Shown here one piece after another: positions 1 to 8,798 of a stretch of DNA of 64,000 bases (position 1 is the stretch's first letter; the number at the start of each line of letters is the position of its first letter). A model generated the notes under the pieces. That model searched no databases, was not told the DNA's origin, and worked only from the letters and a program-made list of their open reading frames with translations. The position numbers and the translations under genes are program-made. Source of the stretch: Thiorhodovibrio litoralis (GTDB lineage: Bacteria; Pseudomonadota; Gammaproteobacteria; Chromatiales; Chromatiaceae); assembly GCF_033954455.1 (NCBI RefSeq), contig NZ_CP121473.1, positions 2,156,501-2,220,500 of the forward strand, written 5' to 3'.

Positions 1-1
1 T

Positions 2-1414
2 TATGATGAGAGCACTTCCACTCTTTATGTTGGAGCGAACGACGGCATGCTCCATGCGTTTGATGCCACAAAAGAAAATGGAGGCACGGAAAAATTCGCT
101 TATATTCCAGAGGCAGTGCTTGAGAATCTTAGCGGAATTAGCAGTACAAACTACAGCCACCAATACTCAGTCGATGGTTCTGCAACAGTCACGACTGTTG
201 ATGGTCGTCGCATTTTGATAGGCACGCTTGGTGCGGGTGGTCGCGGAATTTTTGCCCTGGATGTTACTGATCCTGACAATTTCGATGCCAGCGATGTGCT
301 TTGGGACCATACCGCGTCGGACACAGGTTTTAGCGAACTCGGCTACATGGTGGGGCAGATGAGTGCTGGCAGCATTATTGGGCAGTGGAATGGATCAACT
401 GTGGTCGTCTTTGGCAATGGTGTCGCAAGCGGTCAAGGGGCTTGGCTATTCGCCGTAAACGCCAAAACAGGCGCCTTGGAAGCGAAATTGAATCTTGGAA
501 GTGGCAGTGATAATGGGCTTGGCGGAGCGGCGCTGCTGCTTGATTCTGATCGCAATATCTATGCGGCCTATGCTGGAGACCAAAAAGGAAATCTTTGGAA
601 AGTTGATTTCACCGGTTCAACCTTGCAAACAACCGCAAATGGAGATCCGTTGTTTTCCGCGGAAGATAGCGATGGAGATGCGCAACCAATTACTGCGGCA
701 CCGAATGTGGGTCGCCATCCAGAGTCGGGGTACATTGTTGCTTTTGGTACCGGGCAATATATCTACTCAAGTGATATCGGGGATGAATCGGTGCAAACGA
801 TATATGGAATTTGGGATTCAGCCACTCTCACTACAAGCGAGGATAGCATGGTATGGACGGGCGGGGAGGCTGATCCTGCGGATCGTGAAGATCTACTGGC
901 TCAGTCGCTTCGCAATGAGGATGTCATTCATGGCGTAACATGGAGGACAGTTACTGAAAACGAGATGGACTGGTCTAGCAAGCGAGGATGGTATGTTGAC
1001 CTCATCTCCCCTGAATACGGAGAGATTGGTGAGCGGGTTGTTTATCGCCCTGCGGTCAACTCTAGCACTGGTGTCGTTCGCTTTACCAGTGTAGTACCCG
1101 AAGTTTCGGTTGACGCTTGCAAACCTGGCGGTGCGGATCGCTGGTTCACAGATGTCGATATTGCTTCCGGGGGAATCTCAAGCTGGACTCGCTTCGATGT
1201 GACCGGAGCTGATGGGGAAGGCCCTGATGGAGTTTTTGATAACTCTGATATGAAAGATGGTGTGAGATATACCAGCCAGAAGATGGAAATGGGTGGTGCA
1301 ACCGCGAGCGTGGGCGATGGAAACGACGAACTTGTGATCACGGGCGGCGCCGGTCAGCCAATTACCACTGGAATCGGAGGCCCACCTCGGCAAAGTTGGC
1401 GGCAACTTCGTTAA
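2..1414 (+). CDS. pilY1: PilY1-type type IV pilus tip/assembly protein, C-terminal part (5' end outside window)
   Basis: The gene runs in from the left edge, so only the last ~470 residues are visible. They form the C-terminal beta-propeller of PilY1: the opening YVGANDGMLHAFD is a propeller blade, and LDSDRNIYAAYAGDQKGN followed by LWKVD is the calcium-loop blade, although the Asp-rich loop is less acidic than in the Pseudomonas protein. The end GGPPRQSWRQLR is typical of the family. PilY1 is secreted, sits at the pilus tip, and controls extension/retraction and adhesion. The pilE-like gene downstream agrees with a minor pilin/PilY1/PilE cluster. Local GC is lower than in the mobile-element-rich remainder. 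Confidence 0.93.
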   Translation, partial: YDESTSTLYVGANDGMLHAFDATKENGGTEKFAYIPEAVLENLSGISSTNYSHQYSVDGSATVTTVDGRRILIGTLGAGGRGIFALDVTDPDNFDASDVLWDHTASDTGFSELGYMVGQMSAGSIIGQWNGSTVVVFGNGVASGQGAWLFAVNAKTGALEAKLNLGSGSDNGLGGAALLLDSDRNIYAAYAGDQKGNLWKVDFTGSTLQTTANGDPLFSAEDSDGDAQPITAAPNVGRHPESGYIVAFGTGQYIYSSDIGDESVQTIYGIWDSATLTTSEDSMVWTGGEADPADREDLLAQSLRNEDVIHGVTWRTVTENEMDWSSKRGWYVDLISPEYGEIGERVVYRPAVNSSTGVVRFTSVVPEVSVDACKPGGADRWFTDVDIASGGISSWTRFDVTGADGEGPDGVFDNSDMKDGVRYTSQKMEMGGATASVGDGNDELVITGGAGQPITTGIGGPPRQSWRQLR

Positions 1415-1469
1415 GCGAGACGTCAGTAGTATTGACTACTGAGGAAAAGGAGGAAAAGGGAGGAAAAGG

Positions 1470-1535
1470 GGCCTGGGTCGAATTGTTGTTCGCACTAATT
1501 CTAAACGAAACGCATCCTTCAATTTAACCCAGGCC
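1470..1535. repeat. Inverted repeat between pilY1 and pilE
   Basis: GGCCTGGGT at 1470-1478 is mirrored by ACCCAGGCC at 1527-1535, and the arms extend imperfectly (GAATTG against CAATTT). It lies in the 170-bp gap before pilE, just after a purine-rich run of GGAAAAG repeats (1441-1469). No T-tract follows, so it is not an obvious Rho-independent terminator. It could be a processing hairpin separating pilY1 from pilE or an operator. Confidence 0.55.
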
Positions 1536-1588
1536 TACTCAATTCTTGCAGGGCAACCAATAAACTGATACTCAAACAGGGTTTGTTC

Positions 1589-2047
1589 ATGGTTAAGATT
1601 TCCATTCATCGCGGCTTCACGCTGATTGAACTCATGATCACGGTCGCAATCGTCGGCATACTCGCCGCCATCGCTTATCCTTCTTACCAGGAGCATGTGT
1701 TGAAATCTTGGCGTGCCAATGCGGCAAGTTGTCTACTTGAAATGGCGAATCGCATGGAGCGGCGGTATACCGGGAGTTCCAGCTATGCTGCTCCGACGGA
1801 TGACGCCCTGACCACATCCGGCTGCGCCACTGAGGGCGATATGCCAGGTCGCTACGGTTTCGCTTATAACGGCACGCCGAACGCCACCACCTTTCAAATC
1901 GATGCTACTCCTGAAAGTGATGGGCCTCAAGTCAGCGACGACTGCGGAACTTTGACCATCAACCAATGGGGGCAAAAAGGAGCAGCGGGAGCCGATCCTA
2001 GTACAGATGAAGGAAAAGCCAAGATCGCGGAATGCTGGCGCCGCTAA
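1589..2047 (+). CDS. pilE: Type IV major/minor pilin of the PilE class
   Basis: A 152-residue prepilin. The short leader ends in Gly before [20 protein letters not shown], the class III signal with Glu at mature position 5 that PilD cleaves and N-methylates. A hydrophobic alpha-1 helix follows, then a globular head. Four cysteines are present (ASC, SGC, DDC, AEC); the last two could close the C-terminal D-loop ([15 protein letters not shown] to AECWRR). The length and the GTLTIN.WGQKG motif match PilE-type pilins found after pilY1. ATG 1589 is chosen over TTG 1583 because it leaves a normal short leader; the ribosome site (ACAGGG) is weak. Confidence 0.93.
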   Translation: MVKISIHRGFTLIELMITVAIVGILAAIAYPSYQEHVLKSWRANAASCLLEMANRMERRYTGSSSYAAPTDDALTTSGCATEGDMPGRYGFAYNGTPNATTFQIDATPESDGPQVSDDCGTLTINQWGQKGAAGADPSTDEGKAKIAECWRR

Positions 2048-2358
2048 ATAATTGCGCAGTTTCGGGGAGTTTACGTAATGGCCTCTAGGTTCACTGGTCC
2101 CGATAAATCTCCACTGCGGCGATGGGTGAAACCAGCCAGGCAAGAAGCCATGTCCGCGCATCCCAAAAGATCTCGATCAAACCGCCGATTCGCCAGACGA
2201 TGAGCCGGCGGTAGGTGCTCCTCTGGGCGAACCCAATCCGCATGGTCGCTTGTTTCACGAGACTTCTACCCGGCGGGAGTTCTCGCTGGGGACTTTTTGC
2301 ATCATTACTGGTCGGTTCGGAGTGCCAGCGATAAGAATGACCAAGCCACCTGTGTCAC
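2048..2358. other. Intergenic stretch with no recognisable gene
   Basis: About 310 bp between pilE and the Rpn remnant. The open frames here are antisense shadows of pilE or lack any recognisable motif. I see no clear promoter, hairpin or repeat. Confidence 0.5.
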
Positions 2359-2994
2359 ATGACCGAACCGCAACCAAACCGCTGCGACCGGAGCCATGAC
2401 GGCAGCGACAAGTTGCTATACTCCCATCCGGCTATGGTGCGCGATCTGCTCCGTGGATTCATTCCTGGCGACTGGCTCGCGCAGTTGGATCTGGGCACCC
2501 TGGAGCAGCAAAGCAGCAGCGATGTCAGCGACCATCTGCGCGATCGGGCCGATGACATCATCTGGCGCGTGCGCGGGGCCGTGAGTGGCTGCACATCGAC
2601 GTGCTGCTCGAGTTCCAGTCGAGCATCGATCACTGGATGGCGGTGCGCATTCCGACCTACATCGGTCTGCTGTATCAGGATCTGATTCGCGCCGAGACGG
2701 TCAAAGTCGGTGATCAGCTGCCACCGGTCTTGCCGGTGGTGCTCTAAACGGCGCCTCACCCCACAAACCATCCTCAAGCTCTGGCGCATCGAAGAAGTCA
2801 TTGCCACCACCCGGAAACAGTCCACCCGGAGCTTGGTGCTGCCCCCCGAGTTCATCGAGCAACACCGTCGCGCCGATGAACCCCATGACGCCGCCGAGGC
2901 GCGAATCCGCTTTGACGTTCAAACCGGACGCTTGCCGCAGCCATCGCTATCGCCAGATTTAAACCACCAGAGCCCACGACATGAGGATCAATAG
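2359..2994 (+). pseudogene. Broken Rpn-family (PD-(D/E)XK, recombination-promoting nuclease/putative transposase) gene
   Basis: Residues 1-75 (HDGSDKLLYSHPAMVRDLL then GFIPGDWLAQLDLGTLE) are the N-terminus of the Rpn/transposase-like family. The frame is lost near 2570-2580, where one extra base follows GTGCG; the family sequence resumes in the next frame as EWLHIDVLLEFQSSIDHWM through LLYQDLIRAETVKVGD to PVLPVVL. It then hits TAA at 2746-2748, where relatives read VLYNG, consistent with loss of one base. The tail up to 2994 is open in another frame (ILKLWRIEEVIATTRKQ) but I cannot assign it. At least two frameshifts make the gene dead. The family is highly paralogous in these bacteria; two relatives follow. 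Confidence 0.8.
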
Positions 2995-3600
2995 ATGACC
3001 CAAGCCAACCCGACGCTAGATGATGTCTGGCGGTTATTCCAGGAAACCACCGAAAAATTTCAGGAAACCGACCGACAGTTTAAGGAAACCGACCGACAGT
3101 TTAAGGAGACCGACCGACAGTTTAAGGAAACCGACCGCAAGTTTCAGGAAACGGATCGCCGCATGAAGGAACTGCAAAACCTGTTCGAAAGCCAATGGGG
3201 AAAACTGATGGAATCCCTGGTCGATGGCGATCTGGTCAATCTGCTGCAAGCTCTTGGCATCGCCATTACCGACACCACAACCCGCCTGAAAGGACGTCTG
3301 CCCGACGGGCGCAACTACGAATTCGACATCTTGGCTCATAATGGTAACGAGGTGGTGGTGGTAGAGGTCAAAACCACTCTTAAACCCCATCATGTGCGCA
3401 AATTCATTGAGCGCATGAATGCCTTCAAAACCTGGCTGCCGCGCTACGCCAACAATCTCCTCTATGGTGCCATGGCCTGGTTAACGGCGGATGCCGGTGC
3501 CGAAAACATGCTGCTTAACCAGGGTCTGTTCAGCATTCGGGCTACCGGAGATTCGGCACAAATCGTCAATTCGACTGATTTTACACCGCGTGCTTGGTAA
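2995..3600 (+). CDS. Coiled-coil protein with a PD-(D/E)XK-like nuclease fold (DUF3782-like)
   Basis: 201 residues. Residues ~18-52 are a heptad-repeat coiled coil built of tandem ETDRQFK units, followed by a helical stretch (FESQWGKLMESLVDGDL). The C-terminal half has the nuclease-fold signature: Asp in YEFDILAHNG, then VVVVEVKTTL giving the E-x-K pair. This fits the DUF3782/PD-(D/E)XK group of cyanobacteria and purple bacteria, whose biological role is unknown. ATG 2995 directly follows the stop of the upstream remnant (TAG ATG); no strong ribosome site is visible. Fold assignment is solid from the motifs; activity is inference. Confidence 0.8.
   Translation: MTQANPTLDDVWRLFQETTEKFQETDRQFKETDRQFKETDRQFKETDRKFQETDRRMKELQNLFESQWGKLMESLVDGDLVNLLQALGIAITDTTTRLKGRLPDGRNYEFDILAHNGNEVVVVEVKTTLKPHHVRKFIERMNAFKTWLPRYANNLLYGAMAWLTADAGAENMLLNQGLFSIRATGDSAQIVNSTDFTPRAW
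3058..3162 (+). repeat. In-frame 21-bp tandem repeats encoding ETDRQFK heptads
   Basis: Four to five units of a 21-bp sequence (GAAACCGACCGACAGTTTAA plus one base) with occasional transitions. Unit length equals one coiled-coil heptad, so copy-number changes would keep the frame and lengthen or shorten the coil. Confidence 0.85.
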
Positions 3601-3652
3601 CATGAACCAGACGTTATGATTCCGTTAGCCGCAATTCATCAGGAGCTTGCCC

Positions 3653-3780
3653 ATGTCAGCACTCGCCGAACAATTGTCCTTCGATGCCGAAGCCTACCTT
3701 GCTTGGGAACAAGACCAAGCCGACAAGCATGAATAATGTCGCGGCGAGACCTTTGCCATGGTTGGCGCGGGGAGTTTCAG
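3653..3780 (+). pseudogene. Truncated Uma2-family (DUF820) endonuclease-like gene
   Basis: The start MSALAEQLSFDAEAYLAWE then QDQADKHE is the standard N-terminus of Uma2 proteins. A TAA at 3734-3736 replaces the usual HEY tyrosine codon. The same frame then continues in family register as CRGETFAMVGA until about 3770, after which similarity stops. The gene is therefore a nonsense-mutated, 3'-truncated remnant of what is normally a ~190-residue PD-(D/E)XK protein. Confidence 0.75.
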
Positions 3781-4105
3781 GGACATATATGGTCCGCCCC
3801 GCGATGCAAGAGGAAAATCGCTGATTTGGTAGAAGGAAACGTTGCGGCCATATATCCGGCATCGTTGAGAGGGATCATCATCGAAGTCGATCCCCGTGCC
3901 CTAATGGAATGCGCGTACCTCGCCGTCCTCAATCAGTATATCAGTCTCAGCTTACGCTGGCTGCTGTCCCCGTCAGGTTTTCGGCGAGGCGGTCGTACCT
4001 TTCATGCCATTACAGTGAATTTCAGTCTTCGCAACTCGTGGTGTGGAACTCTGTTAATGCCCAATCAGGGCGGGTTAATCGGAGTGGTTCATGGCCAATC
4101 GGGCG
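3781..4105. other. Gap between Uma2 remnant and IS110 remnant
   Basis: No gene recognised. Long open frames exist on the + strand but they show no family motif and partly shadow the transposase. The DNA may be flank or end sequence of the IS110 element. Confidence 0.4.
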
Positions 4106-4960
4106 TTACGCAGGAACGGCCGCAGGCTTCGCTAAGGCACCGCGCTCGGCATCGAAGGCCGTGCCGGTGGTCATCACCGCCCAAGCGATGCGCACGAGTT
4201 TGTTGGCCATCGCAACCACGGCGACATTGGCATGACGGCGCTGCTTGAGATCCCGCGCCCAATGACCGAGGGCGTCGTCCTTCTTCTCAACCCAGCGCCC
4301 ATTGTTCAGATCAGGGGCACGCGCCCCGTTGATGATAAGTTTTCGCATATACACATCACCTCGCCTACTGATCCCGAGCAAGCGCGGTTTCCCGCCAGTG
4401 GAGTGCTGTCGCGGCACCAGCCCCAGCCAGGCGGCCAGCGCGCGGCCATTGTTGAACAGCCCCCAATTGTCGCCTAACGTGGCGATTAAGGCGGTGGCCA
4501 CCAGCGGGCCGATGCCAGGGCGGCGGGCGGCTTCGCAGATCGCCTCGGCATCGACGGCATCGTTCTTGTTGGTTTTCACAAAGGGCTTCACATGCTGCGG
4601 TGCGATCAGCACCACCTCATGGCCGAACCCTTGGAAGGTGCGCGCCCAATGGTGGGCACCACTAAAGGCTTCCATCGCAATGCGACAGGTCGGCTGTTGG
4701 GCGATGAACGGACTCAAGGCCTTGCGGGCGAGCTTGCGGCTAAATACCACCTCGCCTTGGGCATCGACACCAAACACATGCACGCTATTCTTGGCCAGAT
4801 CAATGCCAATAGTGGCGACCGGTTCTTTGCTAAACGTCTCTACGGATTTTTTCTTCGCTTTTTTCAAGGCTCTTCTCTGAAGTTTTCGGTTGACAATTAG
4901 ATGGTTGTCGATAGCCCATTTTGCTCGATTCAGAGGGTTTTTAGGAGCGGGGCGGACCAT
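4106..4960 (-). pseudogene. IS110-family transposase with the central linker deleted in frame
   Basis: The N-terminal DEDD (RuvC-like) domain is present: IGIDLAKNSVHVFGVD, then KNDAVDAEAICEAARR. The C-terminal domain with the catalytic serine region also is: PGIGPLVATALIATLGD, then LVPRQHSTGGKPRLLGISRR. In intact IS110 proteins (~330-400 residues) a helical linker of roughly 100-130 residues joins them; here EAARR runs straight into PGIGP without losing frame. The ATG at 4960 is one possible start; upstream open sequence to 5056 does not resemble the family. Probably an inactive deletion derivative, though a compact active form cannot be excluded. Confidence 0.8.
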
Positions 4961-5109
4961 CCCATTAGTATACGCAATTTCCAACACTGATCCCCCCTGA
5001 GTGCTGGCCCCGCCAACCAGCGCTGAGGTTCGCGCCTCGGGGGGGAGGGCAGCCAACCAGATCGCGCCATTGCCTCCCCAAGCCCTGGCAGATCGACTAA
5101 ACTCCTGCC

Positions 5110-6030
5110 ATGCATCGCGACCAACGCATCCCCTGGCACAAACTTTTAGGACAAGCCCTGGCGGACGCCCTGAGCGGGTTACCCTACCAGGTCAGCACCG
5201 AGGAAGAACTCGCGCTGCGCAGTCAGCGCCTGGATGTGCTCATCATTGAGCAGGGGCAATCCTCGCAGGCAACCAGCAGACCTGCTGAAGACTGCCCGGA
5301 TGGACTGGAAGACCTGACCAAGCACAACCTGCTGAGCTTCAAAGCCGCCGACGAGCCCTTCAGCGCCTGGTCTGCCGAAGAATTGCTCAGTCATTCCGTT
5401 ACCTACCGCAAAGTCGCCTCCCTGCGCGCCCTGCGCGAGCGTCAGTCAGACCCTGACCAACCGCTCGAAGAGCCCAAGGAGCACTACCGGCTGTTACCGG
5501 TCAAAGACTTCCGCTGCTACGCCATTGCCACGCGCTTTCCGCGCCAATTGGTCAAACAACTGCGACCTGGCAGTTGTCAAAAGACCGAGAAAGCGGGAAT
5601 CTATCGCTTGCGCTTTGGCACCCGCGACATGCGCCTAGTCGTCATCAACCAGCTCGAGCCCCATCCGCGCAATGCGCCCTGGGGCCTGTTCGCCACCGAT
5701 GAAGCCCACTGGCGCGCGGCCTATGCCAGCTATCGCTCGCATAGCGACATCGGCATTCACCTGCACAGTCTCATTGGTTATTTTCGCCTGGGAGAAGGAC
5801 ACATGGCCTACACGCAAGACGACATGCACCGCGATGCCCGCGAATGGCTCAAGAGCGCGCTGAGCGAGCTTGACCCTGAAGAAGTCCTGCAATGTTACGC
5901 CCCCGAGGATCGGCTTAAGGGGCTTGATGCGGAGGAGGTGCTCAATCGCTACGATCCGGAGGATCGGCTCAAGGGACTTGATTCCGCCACCATCGAAGCC
6001 TGGTTGGCCAAGCAGCGCCGAGATCACTAA
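5110..6030 (+). CDS. Rpn-like family protein with C-terminal PEDRLKGL repeats
   Basis: 306 residues. The N-terminus (MHRDQRIPWHKLLGQALADA then LSGLPYQVSTEEELALRSQR then LDVLIIEQ) and the following DGLEDLTKHNLLSFKAADE look like a restriction-endonuclease-like core (LDVLI and NLLSFK strands). The C-terminus carries two copies of YxPEDRLKGLD, a repeat common in hypothetical proteins of purple sulfur bacteria. The start at 5110 puts the motif at a normal distance from the N-terminus. Function unknown; a self-mobility or defence role is only inference from family context. Confidence 0.7.
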   Translation: MHRDQRIPWHKLLGQALADALSGLPYQVSTEEELALRSQRLDVLIIEQGQSSQATSRPAEDCPDGLEDLTKHNLLSFKAADEPFSAWSAEELLSHSVTYRKVASLRALRERQSDPDQPLEEPKEHYRLLPVKDFRCYAIATRFPRQLVKQLRPGSCQKTEKAGIYRLRFGTRDMRLVVINQLEPHPRNAPWGLFATDEAHWRAAYASYRSHSDIGIHLHSLIGYFRLGEGHMAYTQDDMHRDAREWLKSALSELDPEEVLQCYAPEDRLKGLDAEEVLNRYDPEDRLKGLDSATIEAWLAKQRRDH

Positions 6031-6040
6031 GCGAATCTAC

Positions 6041-6414
6041 ATGCACTATGCGCCCGAGGAGAAGGTCGAGGTCTGCGCACGCTGGAACCCGACCGCGAAC
6101 GTCAGATCAAATATCTGGACTTTGTCGACATCTATGCCAACCTTGACGAGAATGAACGCCAGCGCTACCAGCAAGACTATGCCGAGGAGATCGAGACCAT
6201 GAGCGCGTTTGCCGATCGGTTTATTGAGCAGGGCATGCAGCAGGGCATGCAGCAGGGCGAAGCCAAGATTTTGATGATGCAGCTGGAAGAAAAATTCGGC
6301 TCGGAATACATCGCCGCCCACCGTGAGCGGATCGAGACCGCCGACCCTGAAAAACTGTTGCAGTGGTCAAGGCGGATCCTCACCGCCGAGACGCCCGAGA
6401 CCATCTTCCACTGA
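6041..6414 (+). pseudogene. 3' remnant of a second copy of the Rpn/DUF4351-type gene at 7556-8425
   Basis: This stretch matches 8042-8425 almost base for base. Relative to the intact copy it lacks 22 bp (the segment around GTCTACGCCCAAGCGGTGCG), bounded by the near-repeats GGTCTACGC and GGTCTGCGC, so slippage is a likely cause and the frame is broken. It also has one extra 12-bp unit encoding MQQG. The last 71 codons stay open (from 6199: SAFADRFIEQGMQQGMQQGE). The 5' two thirds of the gene are missing. Confidence 0.85.
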
Positions 6415-6433
6415 GGGAATTCCGAGGGGGAAG

Positions 6434-6595
6434 TTTGGCGCCCGGCTCGAATTCATTTCGCACGTCAACCCCCTCAAGCCACGGCAGGCGCCGATGCCGG
6501 TCAAACCCTATTGGATGCCCCCTGTCGAGGTGAATCGGTTAGACTCGCCTCATGAGCGGCAAGCCCCAGATGGCCAACACCGGCACGCGGATAGG
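6434..6595 (+). repeat. Direct repeat R1 flanking the PIN cassette (upstream copy)
   Basis: About 162 bp that recurs at 7383-7547 with roughly 90 percent identity by eye. In the downstream copy it is the leader of the intact Rpn-like gene. Both copies contain CGAGGTGAATCGGTTAGACT and end in GGCACGCGGATAGG. Confidence 0.85.
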
Positions 6596-6689
6596 TGTTT
6601 TTTAGGCCGGTTTGTTTCGTGGCATTCCATCATGAACGAGACAAATCGCTGCGTTACATTTCCATCAGGATTGGATTTATTATTGCCGG

Positions 6690-7130
6690 ATGAGAATTTA
6701 TCTGGATAGCTGTTCTCTCCAACGCCCATTAGATGACCAGACACAACCAAGGATTCGGATAGAAACCGAAGCAGTGCTGGCGATATTTGCCGCTGTTCAA
6801 TCCGGTGACTTGGTGTTGGTGAGCTCCGAGGCGCTTGAATATGAGCTAGCTCGCATTCCGGACGATCAACGGCGCAGCGAGGTTGCAGCAGTTTTGACTC
6901 TCGCAAAGGAACAGATCGAAGTCGACGCAGAGGGAGAGAGCCTCGCCGAATCTTTCGAAGCGATTGGAATCCGGCCCATGGATGCCGTCCATCTTGCGCT
7001 TGCATCAAACGCCGGCGTGGATTTTTTCGCAACCTGCGATGATCACTTGTTGCGCAAGGCGAAGGCGGTGAAAAAGTTCGGCTGCAAGCCTGTTTCGGTG
7101 CTTGCTTTGGTATTGGAGGTTTTCTCTTGA
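6690..7130 (+). CDS. PIN-domain ribonuclease (VapC-like toxin)
   Basis: 146 residues, full length for a single PIN domain. Acidic residues expected for the metal site are visible: Asp6 in MRIYLDSCSLQRPL, Glu in SSEALEYEL, Asp in RPMDAVHLALA and Asp-Asp in FFATCDDHLL. PIN domains cleave RNA; in toxin-antitoxin pairs the partner inhibits them. The next gene overlaps its stop codon by four bases. It lies between two copies of a 160-bp direct repeat, suggesting it arrived as a cassette. The upstream ~90 bp is AT-richer and could hold the promoter. Confidence 0.85.
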   Translation: MRIYLDSCSLQRPLDDQTQPRIRIETEAVLAIFAAVQSGDLVLVSSEALEYELARIPDDQRRSEVAAVLTLAKEQIEVDAEGESLAESFEAIGIRPMDAVHLALASNAGVDFFATCDDHLLRKAKAVKKFGCKPVSVLALVLEVFS

Positions 7131-7357
7131 CAACACAGTTTCAACCCATCGCTGAAGTGACCCAACGCGGAACGCGAATATTGATTCAGGAAATTGGTGT
7201 TGTTGACACCCTAAGGTTTCTCAATCAGTTTCGGGCAGGTTCTGGAAACTATACAGCGGATAGGCATGAGTTGTTTGAAGGTCTCACTGTGAAGGACATT
7301 GTCCGTGAGATCAAGGCTCAAAGAGAGCTCCGAGAGCTCCGGGGACAGTGTACTTAA
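7127..7357 (+). CDS. Small partner protein of the PIN toxin, probable antitoxin
   Basis: 76 residues, translated from TTG at 7127 within the stop of the PIN gene (TTGA overlap), with a good GGAGG ribosome site about 8 bases upstream (7115-7119). The sequence (EVTQRGTRILIQEIGVVDTL then RFLNQFRAGSGNYT) belongs to a small family repeatedly found next to PIN genes in cyanobacteria and purple bacteria. The antitoxin role is inferred from that linkage and from translational coupling; no DNA-binding motif is obvious. Confidence 0.7.
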   Translation: MTTQFQPIAEVTQRGTRILIQEIGVVDTLRFLNQFRAGSGNYTADRHELFEGLTVKDIVREIKAQRELRELRGQCT

Positions 7358-7382
7358 TTGCTTCCGGTCTGGAATTTAGACA

Positions 7383-7547
7383 TTTGGTGCCAAGCTCGAA
7401 TTTATTTCGCAAGTCAACCCACTCAAGCCACGGCACACGCCGATGCCGGTCAAACCCTATCGGGAGCCTCCCGCTGTCGAGGTGAATCGGTTAGACTCGC
7501 CTCATGAGCGGCAAGGCCCGGATGGCCAATAGCGGCACGCGGATAGG
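7383..7547 (+). repeat. Direct repeat R2 flanking the PIN cassette (downstream copy)
   Basis: Second copy of the ~160-bp repeat at 6434-6595. It leads directly into ATG 7556 of the intact Rpn-like gene, so it is the native leader of that gene. Confidence 0.85.
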
Positions 7548-7555
7548 GAACCCCG

Positions 7556-8425
7556 ATGAGCCACGACCAGAACTTCAAGAACCTCATCCTCGATTATCCA
7601 CGCCGGGCGATTGAGTTTGCCGCCGCGAGCGAAGCGGCACGCCTGGGCGATGACGTGCGCATCCTGCCGCTGCGCGAGGAACAGCTGAAGGAACGTCTTG
7701 GCGAGCGCTTTCGCGAACTCGACGTGCCGCTGCTGCTGGAATGGCCCGACGGGCTCCGCCAGGCGCTGTTATTTGTGTTCGAGGAAGAAACCGAGCCCGG
7801 GCGCTTCTCCATCCATCGTCTCGGCCACTACTGTCTGGACCTCGCCGAGCTCTACCACACCGAGCGCGTGGTGCCGGTGGTGATCTTCCTGCACCCCGGG
7901 CAGTTCCGCGAGACACTCAGCCTGGGCAGCGATACGCGGGTTTATCTGCACTTCAGCTATCTGGCCTGTCCGCTCTTTGGGCTCAATGCACGGGATTATT
8001 TCGACAGCCCCAACCTGGTCGCTCGGCTGAACCTGCCCAACATGCACTATGCGCCCGAGGAGAAGGTCGAGGTCTACGCCCAAGCGGTGCGCGGTCTGCG
8101 CACGCTGGAACCCGACCGCGAGCGCCAGATCAAATATCTGGACTTTGTCGACATCTATGCCAACCTTGACGAGAATGAACGCCAGCGCTACCAGCAAGAC
8201 TATGCCGAGGAGATCGAGACCATGAGCGCGTTTGCCGATCGGTTTATTGAGCAGGGCATGCAGCAGGGTGAAGCCACGATCTTGATGATGCTGCTAGAAG
8301 AAAAATTCGGCTCGGAATCCATCGCCGTCCACCGTAAGCGCATCGAGTCCGCCGAACCTGAAAAACTGTTGCAGTGGTCGAGGCGGATCCTCACCGCCGA
8401 GACGCCGGAGACCATTTTCCACTGA
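7556..8425 (+). CDS. Rpn/DUF4351-type PD-(D/E)XK family protein
   Basis: 289 residues. Begins MSHDQNFKNLILDYPRRAIE, the usual opening of this group; the core LLLEWPDGLRQALLFVFEEE holds the acidic/E-x-E nuclease-like strand pair; HRLGHYCLDLAELY follows. The C-terminal helical tail (DRFIEQGMQQGEATILMMLL, then EEKFGSESI and KLLQWSRRILTAETPETIF) is the DUF4351-like end. Family members are annotated as putative transposases or recombination-promoting nucleases; direct evidence of function is lacking for this subgroup. A frameshifted 3' copy lies 1.6 kb upstream. Confidence 0.8.
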   Translation: MSHDQNFKNLILDYPRRAIEFAAASEAARLGDDVRILPLREEQLKERLGERFRELDVPLLLEWPDGLRQALLFVFEEETEPGRFSIHRLGHYCLDLAELYHTERVVPVVIFLHPGQFRETLSLGSDTRVYLHFSYLACPLFGLNARDYFDSPNLVARLNLPNMHYAPEEKVEVYAQAVRGLRTLEPDRERQIKYLDFVDIYANLDENERQRYQQDYAEEIETMSAFADRFIEQGMQQGEATILMMLLEEKFGSESIAVHRKRIESAEPEKLLQWSRRILTAETPETIFH

Positions 8426-8798
8426 CGTTCTGACCTGCCTTTATCACTCACACCATCGCCGCTTAGCGGTGGGATGAGCTGTAGCTGCGGGTGCTAGAAA
8501 ACTCATGGTTCGCCGGCAGGCAGGTAACCGGCGAAACTCCCATGGCCACAACCGTTCTCGCGCCCATGCTAATCCCGGGGACATTTACTCAATTCCCTCC
8601 GGCCTGCGCCCCTCTCCCAACCAAAGCCGCCAAATCGGCTAAACTTCCCCCAGACAGGCGACACCCGAGCCACCAACACCGGAGCGAACAGCCCGGAGCC
8701 TTGATCAACCACAATGGCATCAAAGGGCAGCACAGGGTCAGTTTAGATTGATTATCTCAGCAGAACCTTCCAATCGTGCTGTAGCCCTAAAAGACTAG
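8426..8798. other. Intergenic region, no gene recognised
   Basis: 373 bp. An 86-codon open frame here (8491-8751) has low-complexity, unassignable sequence and I do not accept it. A weak CCGC-TTA-GCGG hairpin lies near 8459-8470. Confidence 0.5.

Noticed and set aside
3058-3162. Short regular repeats resembling a CRISPR array
   Set aside because: The repeats are contiguous 21-bp units without spacers and encode a coiled coil in frame.
8491-8751. 86-codon ORF in the gap before the RelE remnant
   Set aside because: No ribosome site or family features; Pro/Ser-rich low-complexity product.
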